This document shows, piece by piece, positions 47,750 through 59,055 of a DNA stretch of 64,000 nt. The position numbers and the translations under genes were made by a program. Origin of the DNA: Magnaporthiopsis rhizophila (taxonomy: Eukaryota; Ascomycota; Sordariomycetes; Magnaporthales; Magnaporthaceae); assembly GCA_003049465.1 (NCBI GenBank), contig PYSS01000031.1, forward strand, positions 124,001-188,000. Direction: 5' to 3'. Position 1 is the stretch's first letter. Each line of letters starts with the position of its first letter. A model generated the notes under the pieces. The model was not told the DNA's origin, did no database searches, and saw only the letters and a program-made list of their open reading frames with translations.

Positions 47750-50740
47750 ATGCCAGACCCGTCCCCAGTCGCCGTCGTCGATGTCCGCTTCGAGCACCAC
47801 CGCCCAGGCGAGGCGCGCGGCATCGACGAGACGGAGCCTCGTCTGTCGTGGCGCTTCGCCAACGCGCCGCCCGGGTTCTACCAGGAGGAGTACGAGATCC
47901 AGCTGAGTAGGACTACGCTCGCCAATGGGACTACGAGGGAGCTGTGCTCCGTCCGAGTCGAATCTCCAGAGTCCCAGCTCGTGCCATGGCCCCTGAAGCA
48001 AAACGGCACGGCGGTGATCGGCTCGCGCGAGACCATTTCCGCCCGTGTACGGGCCCGGCCGAAGGGCAGCGCCAGCGCCTGGACAGCCTGGAGCGAGCCG
48101 TCCTGGTTCGAGACCGGGCTCCTGTCCAGGGACGACTGGGCCGCCGCCAGCCTCATCTCGGCACCATGGGCTGCAGAGGGCCCAAGCGCGCCGAAACCCG
48201 AGGATCTGTTCCGCAAAACCTTCGACCTGGCGGGCGGGGAGCAGATCAAGTCGGCCAGGCTGCACATCACGTCGCAGGGTCTGTACGAGGCCGAGATCAA
48301 CGGGCGGAGGGTGGGCGACTACGCGCTCGCGCCGGGCTGGACGGTGTACTATAGCGCCCTCGCCTACCAGACGTACGACGTGACGGAGCACCTGCGGGCC
48401 GGCGCCAACTGCATCGGCGTGAGGGTGGCCGAGGGCTGGTTCAGCGGTCGGCTCGGCTGGGATGAGGGCGACAAGCGCAACATCTACGGAAACCGCACCG
48501 CGCTGCTGGCCCAGCTCGAGGTCACCATGTCCAACGGCTCCACGGTGACTGTCGCGACCGACAAGACCTGGCTGGCAGCGCGCGGCCCGGTGCGCCTCGC
48601 CGAGATCTACGACGGCGAGAAGTACGACGCTACGGCCGAGATCCCCGGGTGGTCGAGCGCTGGCGACCCGAAAACGGACGAGTGGACTCCGGTCGACGTG
48701 CTCCCGCCGCTGCCGACCAGCGTGAACCTCAGACGGGGCTCGAGCGAGCCGGTCCGCCGCATCCAGACGATCAAGCCGGTGGCCAAGATCACGACGCCGT
48801 CAGGCAAGACCGTGCTCGACTTTGGCCAGAACCTGGTCGGCTTCCTCCGCCTCAGGGGCTTGCGGGGCTCGCGGGGCCAGTCGGTCCTCCTCTCGCACGC
48901 CGAGGTCCTCGAGCATGGCGAGCTCGGCACGCGCCCGCTGCGCCGAGCCAAGGCCCAGGACAGGTACACGCTACGTGGCGGCGGCGACGAGACGTACGAG
49001 CCCCGGTTCACGTTCCACGGGTTCCGGTACGCGCAGGTCGACGGCTGGCCGGCCGAGTCGGGCGACCTCGAGGCCTCAGTCGAGGCCGTCGTGGTCCACA
49101 CGGACATGGAGGCGCGCGGCTCGTTCGCGTGCTCCGACGAGCGGCTGAACCGGCTGTTCGAAAACGTGCGCTGGAGCATGCGCGGCAACTTCCTCTCGAT
49201 CCCGACCGACTGCCCGCAGCGCAACGAGCGCCTCGGCTGGACCGGCGACCTGGCCGTCTTCAGCCCGACGGCCAACTTCCTCTACGGCCCCTTCGGCCTG
49301 CTGCGCGACTGGCTCGCGGGCCTGCGGGCGGACCAGCGCAACATCGGGGGCATGCCACCCTTGGTCAGCCCCGACATCTGGTGGAAAGGTGGCTCCCCCT
49401 TGGGGGGGGTACGATTCCCCGCGGCCGTGTGGCACGACGTGGTGGTTCTTGCGCCCTGGGCCATGTGGGAGGCGACGGGTGACATTCGCATACTGGAGGA
49501 GCAGTACCAGTCCATCCAGGACTGGCTCAAAGTCATCCCTCGAGACAAGAATTTGACGCATTTGTGGGATCTGGGCTCATGGCAGCTGGGAGTGAGTACC
49601 TACATCCTACCTTGCCTACTAACTCCCCCCCCCCCCCCCCCNNNNNNNNNNNNNNNNNNNNNNNNNNNNNNNNNNNNNNNNNNNNNNNNNNNNNNNNCCC
49701 CCACCTCCTGAAAACCTACCGTTCACTCTCCGTTTTCTTGGCTATTTCTTACCATGTATATGTCATATCGGCCGCAGGACTGGCTCGATCCCGACGCACC
49801 ACCCGAAAACCCAGCCGGGGGGAAGACGAACGCCGTCCTCGTGGCCAACGCCTTCCTCATCAACTCGCTCGACCACGCGAGCAAGATCGCCACGCTTCTG
49901 GGCCACGGTGCCGACGCCGATGCGTACAAAACCGAGGCGCAGAGCGCGCGCGCCCAGTTCGCAGCCCAGTACTACGTGGCAGCCAGCGGGCGCATGACGT
50001 CGGACGCGCAGACGGCGTACGCGCTCGCCGTCTGCTTCGACCTGCTGCCCAAGACGGAGGAGGCGCGGCTCGCGGGGCGTCTGGCCGAGCTGGTGCGCGG
50101 CAACGACTTCCGTGTCGGCACGGGGTTCGCGGGCACGCCGTTTGTGTGCGAGGCGCTGACCCGGCAGCAGCAGCAGCAGGAGGGGAAGAAGACGGGGTAC
50201 GCCGACGTGGCGCTGGCGATGCTGCAGTGCGACAAGAACCCCAGCTGGCTGTACCCGGTGTCCATGGGGGCGACGACGGTGTGGGAGAGGTGGGACAGCA
50301 TGCTGCCGGACGGCAGCATAAACCCGGGCGAGATGACGAGTTTCAACCACTACGCGTACGGCGCCGTCGTGGCCTTCATGGTCGGGCGGCTCGCGGGACT
50401 ACGCAGGCTCGAGCCGGGCTGGCGGCGCGCGCGCGCCGAGCCCGCGCTCCTGTTCAACGGCCCGGGCGCGGTGCGCTGGGCGAAGGCCGAGCACCTGACG
50501 CCGTACGGCAAGGTGGCCTGCTCGTGGAGGCTGGAGGAAGCGGCGGCGGCCGGGGCGGGGGCGGAACAGATGCTGTTTGTTGATGTTGTGGTGCCGCCGA
50601 CCACGGAGATGGAGGTGGCCTTGCCCGCCGCCGCCGGCTTAGGCGAGACAAGCGTCGAGCTTGTGAAGTCGGGCGAGTGGTCTTTCAAGGTGCCTTTAAA
50701 GTCGCAGTACGCCTGGCCACCGACTGGGGCTCATGTTTAA
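47750..50740 (+). CDS. Alpha-L-rhamnosidase, GH78 family, two exons
   Basis: Hydrolyses terminal alpha-L-rhamnose from glycosides (flavonoids, saponins, pectin fragments). Exon 1 is 47750-49591 and exon 2 49778-50740, giving 934 residues, a usual GH78 length. The junction restores QLG|DWLDP, and the intron 49592-49777 starts GTGAGT, ends GCCGCAG and contains the assembly gap. Features in order: an N-terminal beta-sandwich region, a carbohydrate-binding-like segment (INGRRVGDYALAPGWTVYY, GVRVAEGWF), DFGQNLVGF (~357), then the catalytic (alpha/alpha)6 barrel with PTDCPQRNERLGWTGDL (~484-500). That block contains the conserved acidic residues. No signal peptide is visible (start MPDPSPVAVVDVRFEHH), so the enzyme is likely intracellular and works on imported rhamnosides. 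A TATA box lies 95 bp upstream. Confidence 0.92.
49642..49697. other. Assembly gap inside the GH78 intron
   Basis: 56 N bases preceded by 16 C and followed by C's. It lies wholly in the intron, so the coding sequence is unaffected. A poly-C homopolymer probably stopped the assembly. Confidence 0.95.
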
Positions 50741-51028
50741 ATTCTAGTCTTTTTCGTATGTAATTCTAGGGCTCAGCCTTTACTTGCGCGGTGTGAACAT
50801 CAACGTTGATATCTGTCAATAATTTCATGAGAGTTTGGCAGAACGTACTAACATGGTGCTGATCCCCTGAAATAACGCAATACAGCACGTGCAGCAGCGC
50901 CTTCGGTGGATCCTCACCCCACCATCAGTGCTGTTAGCCATGATGTCGGGCAACCTTCGAAGTGACCAAGGTACCATCCAACGGCCTAAATCAGATATAC
51001 CAAATACACAACTCATGCCAGTTGAAAT

Positions 51029-53026
51029 ATGAAACGAGGGATAGGTACGGCGGTGGCCATCACCGACCCCCTGGTCAAGTACCAGTCCCTGGTCTCCACG
51101 GGCGTCTACCTCCCCGACCCAGCCCAGCACCGCCTGGCCCTGCACCTGCAGAAGCTGTACAGCCGCCTCAAGGACTACGTCCCGTCCCCGGAGTACCGCG
51201 CCCGCCTGCACCGCGTGTCACAGGCCATCCATGCCACGCGCGCCGCCGAGCAGGCGAACCGCGACGTCCACGGCGAGCTCGCGGCGCCGGGCCACCCCAT
51301 CTGGCGCAACCCCCTGTTCGCGCGCCTCATCGGCAGCAGCAGCAACGGGCCGGCGGCAGGGGCAGGCGACGCCATGGCGCTCACGCGGGTGCTGACGAGC
51401 CACCGGGCCGCGGTCGAGGCCGACTCGCCCAGGGGCCTCTTCCTGTCGGGCGAGGTCGGCACGGGCAAGTCGATGCTGTTGGACATGCTGGCCGACGGCT
51501 TGCCCACACGCCTGAAGCGGCGCTGGCATTTTAACACGTTTATGCTGCACGCCCTTTCGCGGCTCGGGCAGTTCAGGCGCGAGCAGCAGGAAGAGCTGGA
51601 CCGCTCCTCGAGGGACCTGCGCCAAGACTCTGCCGCCGCTAAAAATGCCAGCAAAAGTGGAGGAGCGGCTGTAGAAGACGGCCTGCTACAGTACTCGGTC
51701 ATGTGGCTGGCCAAGGAGATGGTCGAGGCCAGCCCGATCCTGTTCCTGGACGAGTTCCAGCTGCCCGACCGCGCCGCCAGCAAGCTGCTCGGCGGCCTCA
51801 TGGTCGCCTTCTTCCAGCTCGGCGGCGTCCTCGTCGCCTCGTCCAACCGCGTCCCCGAGGAGCTGGAGCGTGCCACGGGTGCCGTTTTCGCCCCGCCCGC
51901 AAACGGCCTGATCGACAGGCTGCTGCTTGGAGGTCGAGGCCGAGGTCGCGGCGAGCTGTATGGCGCCACGAGCGACTTTGCCGCTTTTCTCGAGGTCCTC
52001 AAGGCCAGATGCGACTTTGTGCACATTGACGGGTCCAAGGACTGGCGGCGGCGAGATGCTAAATCCGAGGTGATGGCGCGTGATTCGACGGCTTCATCCG
52101 CTGGGGACTTGGTATTTCCGGGGGTTACCACCGGAAAGGGTGAGCCATTACCGTCTGTATCTCTAGATGATGGCTCCCAGACAGGTCCTTTGGACGGCAA
52201 CAAAAGCTTTATGCCGAGCATGTATATCCTGAACCCCGTGGACCATCGAGTCTGGACAGAGACCATCGCAGCCGTGATCCCATTATCCCGAAACTACGAC
52301 TCTATCCCCTGGGAGCCTACGACCCTGGTGGTCTACGGCAGACCGGTATCCGTGCCAAGGCAGCACAAGGGTGCCACGCTCTGGAAGTTTGAAGAGCTAG
52401 TCGCCTCGTTTGGGCCGGCAGACTACATAACGCTGGCGTCCAACTTCCACACTTTCATCGTGGACGGTGTGCCCGTACTGCCAACGTCGCGCAAGAACGA
52501 GGCTAGGAGGTTTATCAACTTTCTCGACGCACTCTACGAGGCTAGATGCAAGCTTGTCGTGCGCGCCGAGGCCGGGCCCGACGACATTTTCTTTCCGGAT
52601 GCCAGGCCTAGGACGTCGAACGGTCGCGAACCGTCCTCGGATGGCAGCGGGACTGCGTCTGCGAACGCGACCGAACATGAAACCGGCCACGATGGCGAGG
52701 ATGCCACATACTCGGAAACGATCGCCGAGGTGTAAGTGTCCCGTCCTTTAATCTAAATACCACCTGTCTACCTTAAGTAAGGCTGACACGCCCGCAGGGA
52801 TGACGGCTGGTGGCGGCCTTTACCCGCCAAGGCCAGGCACTGGGAGGGCGGCGCGGCCTCGAAGCCGCTCGGCCCGCGCGCGCACTTGCCAGCAAATACG
52901 ACGGGCGCGTCTACTGGCGCCGGCGCCGGCGGCGAGTGCATGGGTCCCTCGGTCACGCTGGACGAGCCCGCGGGTCTCGGGCGGTTCAGCGTCGCCGAGC
53001 TGAGACGGAAAGGGGGCGTTTGCTAA
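51029..53026 (+). CDS. AFG1: Afg1-family AAA-like ATPase (Lace1/ZapE family)
   Basis: A P-loop ATPase of the Afg1/LACE1/ZapE family. In yeast and animals it is mitochondrial and linked to turnover of respiratory-chain subunits. Exon 1 is 51029-52731 and exon 2 52798-53026, giving 643 residues. The in-frame TAA at 52733-52735 lies inside a donor (GAGGT|GTAAGT); the 66-bp intron has the branch site GCTGACAC and ends CCCGCAG, and exon 2 continues EVDDGWWRPLP. Features: ITDPLVKYQSLVSTG (~11-25), Walker A GEVGTGKS (141-148), Walker B ILFLDE (237-242) and a sensor-like SSNRVPEEL (271-279). A longer FVHIDGSKDWR region is followed by Ser/Gly-rich inserts. The N-terminus is short for a mitochondrial presequence (MKRGIGTAVAITDP), so an upstream exon is possible. 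Confidence 0.88.
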
Positions 53027-53916
53027 AGACGGGGCTTGCAGCAGCTTGCAAAAGAAAGTTGATGTGATGCGCAGGAAATACGTTGCTGTAGCCACAGCTT
53101 TGGCCAGACTACACTACCGCCACCACACCACACCCACATCGATATGGTGTGGTAGGCAACATGCACAGCTCTGAAGATGCGATATATGCAGGGTCCCATA
53201 CCACGGCTGTTATGCCTATGCACCCCGGATTTTTGCTCTCGTCTGCCGAGCGGGGAAGGCTTGGCTGTTGGGGCAGCCTTAGCTCATGCCTGAAGCAGCA
53301 AAAAGAGGTAAGCCATGTGTCCGCGGAGTCCCATGTCAGACAGCTTCCTTCTCATTTCCCACACACCAGCAAAATCAGGTTCCATCGCCTGCGGAGTGCG
53401 CGCGCGCACACCTTTTTTTTTTTGAGGGTTTTTATTAAGCATTTTCCTTTCCCCGCGGGAGCTGAAGCCCCCCTCACCGGGCCAGCCAATGACACATCTT
53501 CCCCCAACTTTTTGGTTGGTCACGGTGACCCAACCGGAGACTAACACTCGGAGCAAGATATGCCGGGTCTAGCAGCGGCGATGCTAGCCCGTCAGGCCAC
53601 CAGATCGGGGCCAGGGGGAAATGGTAATGGTGGCATCCCTGCGTTGGGGTGTGTTTGTATGTACCTAGGTGGTATGTACTAGGGCCAGAGGTGAAAGACG
53701 AAGGAGTTAGGGTTGGGGAAGGAGAAAAGGAGCATGTGGCAATGCTACAGTACGTGTCGCTAGAGGAGAAATAGGGGTCCCAACCTCCGCCCATCCGCCT
53801 ACCACGTATTTTGCTCCATGGCAAGGCTAACTTGATCGTATACTCGACCCATCTCCCCGCCATCGTCAGTCTTGGCCAGGGCCTCAGCAAACAATGACCA
53901 TGCCGTTCCTGCCACC
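53027..53916. other. Intergenic, no gene seen
   Basis: Unique-looking DNA with a T-run near 53411 and short overlapping ORFs lacking motifs. The last ~150 bp is the probable promoter/leader of the GT90 gene. Confidence 0.5.
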
Positions 53917-55542
53917 ATGAGCAGCAAGACGAAAACCACAGCCCACATGCTGCTGAGGCAGTCCCGCCGCAGACGCACCCGCCAGGCCGTCGTCTCGCTC
54001 GCCATCGGCCTCGTCGTCTACTACGTCGCGCTGTGGTTTATGGGCCAAAGAGGAAGCAGCGGCAACCTGCCGCCATCGAGCCACCGGGCCACCTCGCCGG
54101 CTCAGCTGCCCTTATCATCACTGTCTCTGACGGAGCAGCAGTGCCGGACCGTCTTCCCGGGTCTGACAGATTCCATCGATGATGTGGTCGCCCAGGGATC
54201 GTTCGATGTCAAGGATACCGGTGATCTGGGGCCGCTGCAGGGGAGAATCAGGGACGGCAAGGTTGGTGGTGGGCTGGCTACACGGTACCGAAAGTTCAAG
54301 TCAGGAGTGCTGAACACAAGAGCTAACCCACCCACGCGCATCCACAGATACATATCATAAACGCGCAACGGAGATCGGACCTGTCGGCCGAGATGCTGAA
54401 CGTAAGTTTCTTTTTTTACCTGGTTCCAGCGTTTTCCCGTCGCCTAGGCCAACACCAGTCATCCACTCCTGCATCAGTCCAGAACCGCAGCCCTGCACCA
54501 GCTGCACCGCGCAGTCGTCACGTCCCCCGAGCCCATCCCGGACACCGTCTTCACCATCAACTTCCAGGACTCGCCCTCGAGCATCGGCGCGTCGATCGGG
54601 TACAGCCGCGCCGCGGACCCGCAGCTCCGGGGCGGCGGGGGAAAGCAGCAGCACCACGACGACAGCGGACGCCGCTCGTTCCTCATGCCGCACTTCTCCT
54701 TCTGGGCTTGGCCGCTGCGCCACATTGCGGGTGGCACGTTTGACGAGGCGGCGGCAGCCATCGACGCCGTCGAGGAGCGGTACGGCGGTGCTGGTGCTGC
54801 CGCTGCCGCCCGAAGCCAAGCAAAAAAGCACCATCTAGCCGATGACGGCGGCGGCACCGGGACCTGGAAGGACAAAGTCCCCACGGCCGTGTGGCGCGGC
54901 ACGGCCCACTTCGAGAGCGCGCTGCAGCCGGGCCTGCGCAAGGGTCTGCTCAAGGCTGTGGCTGCGGCTGCTGCGGTGGGCAAAGGGTGGGCGGACGTGC
55001 TCCCGCTCAACGACACGACGGCGCTGCCAATCCACGACTTTTGCCGGCACAGGTACGTGATCCACACCGAGGGCGTCGCCTACAGCGGCCGGTTCCAGCT
55101 GCTGCAGATGTGCCGCAGCGTGCTGCTCACGCCGCCGCTGATGTGGGTGCAGCACACGTCGCACCTGCTCAGGCCCGTCTTTTCGCGCTCGCTCCTCGGT
55201 GGTGGTGGTCATGTTTCTCGCAAGGTGACGGAGCGGACGGCACGGTCCTGGCCGGTGCGGTACGCGGCGTCCGAGGCCAACATCGTCTTCGTCGCTCCGG
55301 ACTGGTCGGACCTGGCCGCCACGGTGGCCTGGCTCGAGGCGCACCCGGACGTGGCCGAGGGCATCGCGAGCAGGCAGCGGGAGCTGTTTGTGGGCGGCGG
55401 CTACTTCAGCCCTGCTGCCGAGGTGTGTTATTGGAGGGCGCTCATCAGGGGCTGGGGCTCAGTCGCCCGGGTGGACGAGGACGTCTGGCGTGGGAAGGAC
55501 GGTGTCCGGTTTGAGATCTTTAGCTTGAAGAACGAGCTTTAA
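53917..55542 (+). CDS. GT90/CAP10-like glycosyltransferase, type II membrane protein, three exons
   Basis: Belongs to the Glyco_transf_90 (CAP10/CAP59-related) family; fungal members are Golgi glycosyltransferases, best known as xylosyltransferase-like enzymes of Cryptococcus capsule. The substrate here is unknown. Exons 53917-54261, 54348-54401 and 54478-55542 give 487 residues. Introns are 86 bp (GTTGGT..GCTAAC..CACAG) and 76 bp (GTAAGT..ATCAG). The joined reading gives DGK|IHIINAQRRSDL and EMLN|SRTAAL, as the family has. The start GCCACCATG is an ideal context. A basic cytosolic tail (RQSRRRRTRQ) precedes one membrane segment at ~24-43. Family blocks: MPHFSFWAWP (~203-212), VWRGT (~271-275) and HTEGVAYSGRFQLLQMCRS (~329-347). 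A Gly/Lys/His-rich insert (~183-200) is unusual. Confidence 0.88.
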
Positions 55543-55739
55543 GGCGTTGCTGCTGTCCTTTGATGCCGGAAGCAATGCTGAACAATGTCTTGCGCGTAAG
55601 GATGGAATATCACAATGGCTCTATTGTGAGCTTCCCGCTTGATACGCTGAAAAAACGCCGAAACTCCAGTTTCGTCTACCGGGAAGAACTGAAACGCCAT
55701 CGCGGAATGCAGAAAAGATGGGAAGAAAAAAGATACACA

Positions 55740-56611
55740 TCACAGGTTCGTCACGCCAGGGGTCCACGCCTCGCCGATCCGTCTCATGTCGTCGGCAAAC
55801 CGGCGGCTCGTAATCTTCTTCCCGCCCAGCTCTCCAGGGGGCGAGTGCTCGTCAGGCTCGAAGAAAGGGTTTTGCAGGAGCCTGATGTAGGCCGTCTGCA
55901 TGGCCCTAAAGACCTGGTGTGTTTGCACAGGGAGCAAGTCAGCAGCTGGCCCCCCAGCGCAGTGCATAATTTCCCCGTATTGCCTTCTTTCGCTTATACC
56001 ACCGCACCGAGACTCCAAAAACTCACAGGCTTCATCTCGCCCTCCCTCAGCCCCACGGCGGCCGCCGCCCTGACCATGGCGCCGGCGCCGCCTCCGCCCG
56101 CGACGCCTGCGCCGGCACTGCCTCCCTTGGCGTCCCCGCCGCCGCCGGCAGAAGACGACGAGGCCGCAGGGGTGCCGCCGCCGAGGGCGGCGGCGACGGT
56201 GGCGTCGACGCGGCGGCCGCGCATGTCGACGACGACGACGAAGCGCACGCCCGTGTTGGTCTCGAAGCCGTAGGCGGCCAGGCGCTCGTCGACGGCGTGC
56301 AGCAGGCCCAAGTCGCCGCTGAGCCCGGTGCCGCCGGCGGCGTGGTGGCGGGAGCGCAGCTCGAAGACGTCGAGCGTCGACGAGAGCAGCAGGCTGAACT
56401 GCAGCGGCGTGCGCACGGGCGCGAGCGTGTTGGTGGCCGGGTCGTGGGACGGAAAGAGGGAGACGTGTAGGGGGTTGTTCTTTCGTTTGTTTAGGTGGTC
56501 TTGTCAGTGAAGTGGCGGTTCTCCTTGTTGCCAGCACCCAGTGAATGAGAGGGGGCTCACATTTCTGCCTATCACCCCCAGGCACGCTATCGACGGTATC
56601 GCGGTTGCCAT
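55740..56611 (-). CDS. TCA17: TRAPP complex subunit, TRAPPC2L/Tca17 type, three exons
   Basis: A sedlin-fold (longin-like) TRAPP subunit acting in Golgi/endosome vesicle tethering and Ypt/Rab exchange. Exons on the minus strand are 56611-56561, 56479-56027 and 55913-55740, giving 225 residues. Introns are 81 bp (GTGAGC..AAAG; the acceptor lacks a pyrimidine before AG) and 113 bp (GTGAGT..CACCAG). Protein: MATAIPSIACLGVIGRN|NNPLHVSLFPS, then LLLSSTLDVFELR, LGLLHAVDERLAAYGFETN, VRFVVVVDMRGR, a Gly/Ala/Ser-rich insert of ~55 residues, GEMKP|VFRAMQTAYIRLLQNPF, and the end ADDMRRIGEAWTPG. The low-complexity insert before the last helix is longer than in yeast. It converges with the GT90 gene, ~200 bp apart. 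Confidence 0.88.
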
Positions 56612-57512
56612 TGGAGGGACCTAGGTGAGGACGACGGCGACGACGGGAGTTTTGTCTTTGTAGTGACGTTAGCCCGTGATCGGCGGCCACCGCAGGTGTC
56701 GGGTCTGTCGCGGGGTTTTTGATCCGACTTGACCCAGCATGCAGCGCCGATCGACGCCATCAATCACGGCCCCGCCCAGGGACAACTCTAATCAGATTGG
56801 ATAGCATGGAGCTCCAGGGAGCTGTTTAGTGGGGCCAAGCTCTCCCTGTACAGCACAAGCGGCGACGTCGTTCGCTGTATGGATTTTAATTTAGCAGAAA
56901 CGTCAACGTCGGAGCCGTTGCTTTATGCGCGCCGTGTCCATTTCCGTGACGGTGCTTTTGTTGCCCGCAGATTGTGCTTCCTGCTAACAGATTGCTTCTT
57001 CTTCTTCTTCTTCTTCTTCTTCTTCCTCCTTCTTTTGCTTTCACGCGTGCCCCTGCTCGTCAGCAATCAAATGCTGTGTGAGCTCCAGGCTAAACGCGCG
57101 CAATGAATGGACACTGAGCTTCCCTGGAGCTCACCCTACCGTTGCTTTTTTGGCATTTAACGCCCCACTTTTTCGTCGCCCTCGTTTCCTGCACGCCACG
57201 CGATTGGGACGCGTTTCAGTAGCGCCGCCCTGTACTGCCCGGTTCCCATATAAAAGGGCCAGGACGGGGACGCGGAGGGGAACGGAACGGGAAAAAAATT
57301 CAAAACAAAAATCAACCACCAGCAAAATCACTCAGACGCTCGTTTTGCACACTTGAGCCGAATTCCGACTTTATTTCCATCACAATTTCGCCCGGATTTT
57401 TGCGATTTTGCGGTGGGAAAAAAATTGAGAAGAAAAAAAAATTAATAAAAAAAAATAAAATAAAAAATCCTTCCCAGAGAAAATCGAAACGCGACGCTCC
57501 CTGACTCTCGTC
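56612..57512. promoter_or_regulatory. Divergent promoter region between Tca17 and AT-hook genes
   Basis: About 900 bp without a gene. It holds a (CTT)n tract at 56995-57025, paired GGAGCTCCAGGGAGCT / TCCCTGGAGCTC blocks near 56808 and 57119 that could pair, and a TATA box TATAAAAG at 57249-57256. The A/T-rich 5' leader of the AT-hook gene follows. Confidence 0.5.
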
Positions 57513-58423
57513 ATGGCCCCGACTACCACAGGAAAGGGTCGCGGCAGGCCCCGTAAGAGCGACGCGGGCGACGGAGCATTCGCCGCCGCCGTCGTTCCCT
57601 CGTCGACACCCGCGAAGAAGCGTGGCCGGCCGTCGGGCTCGGGCGCCACGCGCACGCCCGCCGAGGCCGACGCCAAGGTGACCAAGAAGTCGACGGTGAC
57701 GTCGTCCAAGACGGGCCGCCCCCGGGGCCGCCCGCCCATGTCGCCCAGCCAGCGCAAGACGCCCAAGAAGGAGCCGTCGGGCAGGCCGCGCGGCCGCCCC
57801 CGAAAGTATGCCCCCGGCGAGGCCCCCTCGGCCATCAAGGCCGCCGCCGGCGCCAAGAAGTCCACCACAGCCAGCGGCAAGCCCCGCGGCAGGCCCCCCA
57901 AGGGAGCCGCCGCGGCCAAGGGACGCAAGAGCGGCGACGGCGTCGCTGCTGCTGCCGAGGACGACGACGAGGAGCTGGCCAGCGGCGATGCTGAGGACGC
58001 CGACGGCGACGATGATGCCGAAGCGGAGCAGGACGAGGAACTTGACGACGGTAAGTTCCAACCCCCATATTCTTGCTTTTTTTATACATCTGGTTCGTCC
58101 CATCCCTTGCAGCTGTTGCCCCAAGTGGATAGTCGACGGTGTTTCGTGCTGCCGGTCTTTGCCCAGCCCGCCCTCCTCACTCCTCTCTGCCAACCTTGCC
58201 TGCCCGTCATACTCGCTACGCCGTTGGAGGATCAAAGATGAGAATGCTGAGAAAAAAGAAAAGAATAAAAACAAAACAAAACCCCTTTGGTGGTGCGGTT
58301 GTGGGACAAGTAGATCGCAGCTAATTATGCTCTCTTCCCCTCAATCCTTCTCCGGCACCTGAAGATCTCCAGCAGGCCGTCAATTCCTTCATCGACCAGA
58401 GTGAGGACGAGCAGGGCTGGTAG
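57513..58423 (+). CDS. Multi-AT-hook HMGA-like chromatin protein, two exons
   Basis: A small DNA-binding protein for the minor groove of AT-rich DNA, presumably nuclear and architectural. Exon 1 is 57513-58050 and exon 2 58365-58423, giving 198 residues. The donor is GTAAGT; the chosen acceptor CTGAAG|AT gives the acidic end DLQQAVNSFIDQSEDEQGW. A 314-bp intron is long for this region and an alternative acceptor at CTCCAG exists. AT-hooks with the GRP core: GRGRPRK (~9-15), KKRGRPSG (~36-42), GRPRGRPP (~68-75), GRPRGRPRK (~90-98) and KPRGRPPK (~123-130). The C-terminal ~50 residues are Asp/Glu-rich, as in HMGA proteins. Confidence 0.85.
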
Positions 58424-59055
58424 TGATGGCGCCCAACCAACGCCCATGTCGTTTTTCTGCCACCGAGCTTTTTTGCAAGGCAAGATGTTGACAGTTTCTT
58501 GTGCGTCATTAAAGACGCTGCCGCCGTTGCTGCCCCAGCATCTATCGCGGAAAGTGGCTGGCGCCGCCTACTCTCGCCGTGGCGCTAGATGATGGGCCAT
58601 TTTCCACACTTCTCCAGGTTTCGTTTACAATCTGCTATTTTTCAGTTACGAGTTGCCTTTTTTTTTTTTTTTTTTATCGGCGTGCTCGTCTCCGCCAGCA
58701 TTTCCTCGCAGTACGGCATCACGACGGATTACAATGGAGAACATGAACACAGTGGGACAAGATAATAAGACTATTGGAAAGGTAGCAGGGAAGAGGTTTT
58801 AAAGTCCTTGGTAGTCAGCAGGCAACAGCATGTGGACGGAAACCCGCGTGGCAGGGCGCTTGGAAGGGAAGCCTGGGATTTCGTTTGCTCGTTACTGTTT
58901 TCTTATGTTTTGATGCCTCGTCTTTTCTGCTGCTGCTGCTGCTGCTTGATACCTTTGACCAATCGATTATTCTTGCTTTCGTCGCGCAGGCTTCTTTGCG
59001 ATCTTGTCTTGAAAGCCAGCCTCCCATGGCTAGCGATTGCGTCCCACTCGCGGCC
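58424..59055. other. Convergent intergenic region
   Basis: 3' UTRs of the AT-hook and Hnt3 genes. A T-tract lies near 58656-58675 and (CTG)7 at 58927-58947. No gene seen. Confidence 0.6.

Noticed and set aside
48649..49482. Long ORFs in other frames across the GH78 gene (also 47723-48391 and 48607-49275, minus)
   Set aside because: Shadows of a GC-rich coding exon; only the GH78 frame shows family motifs.
51175..52266. 363-codon minus-strand ORF
   Set aside because: Antisense shadow of the Afg1 exon with no recognisable motif.
55560..56273. 237-codon plus-strand ORF
   Set aside because: Overlaps the Tca17 exons in antisense; only the minus-strand frames show the sedlin-fold motifs.
57312..58274. 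320-codon minus-strand ORF
   Set aside because: Antisense of the AT-hook gene; Gly/Ala-rich only because the sense strand encodes Pro/Ala/Arg.
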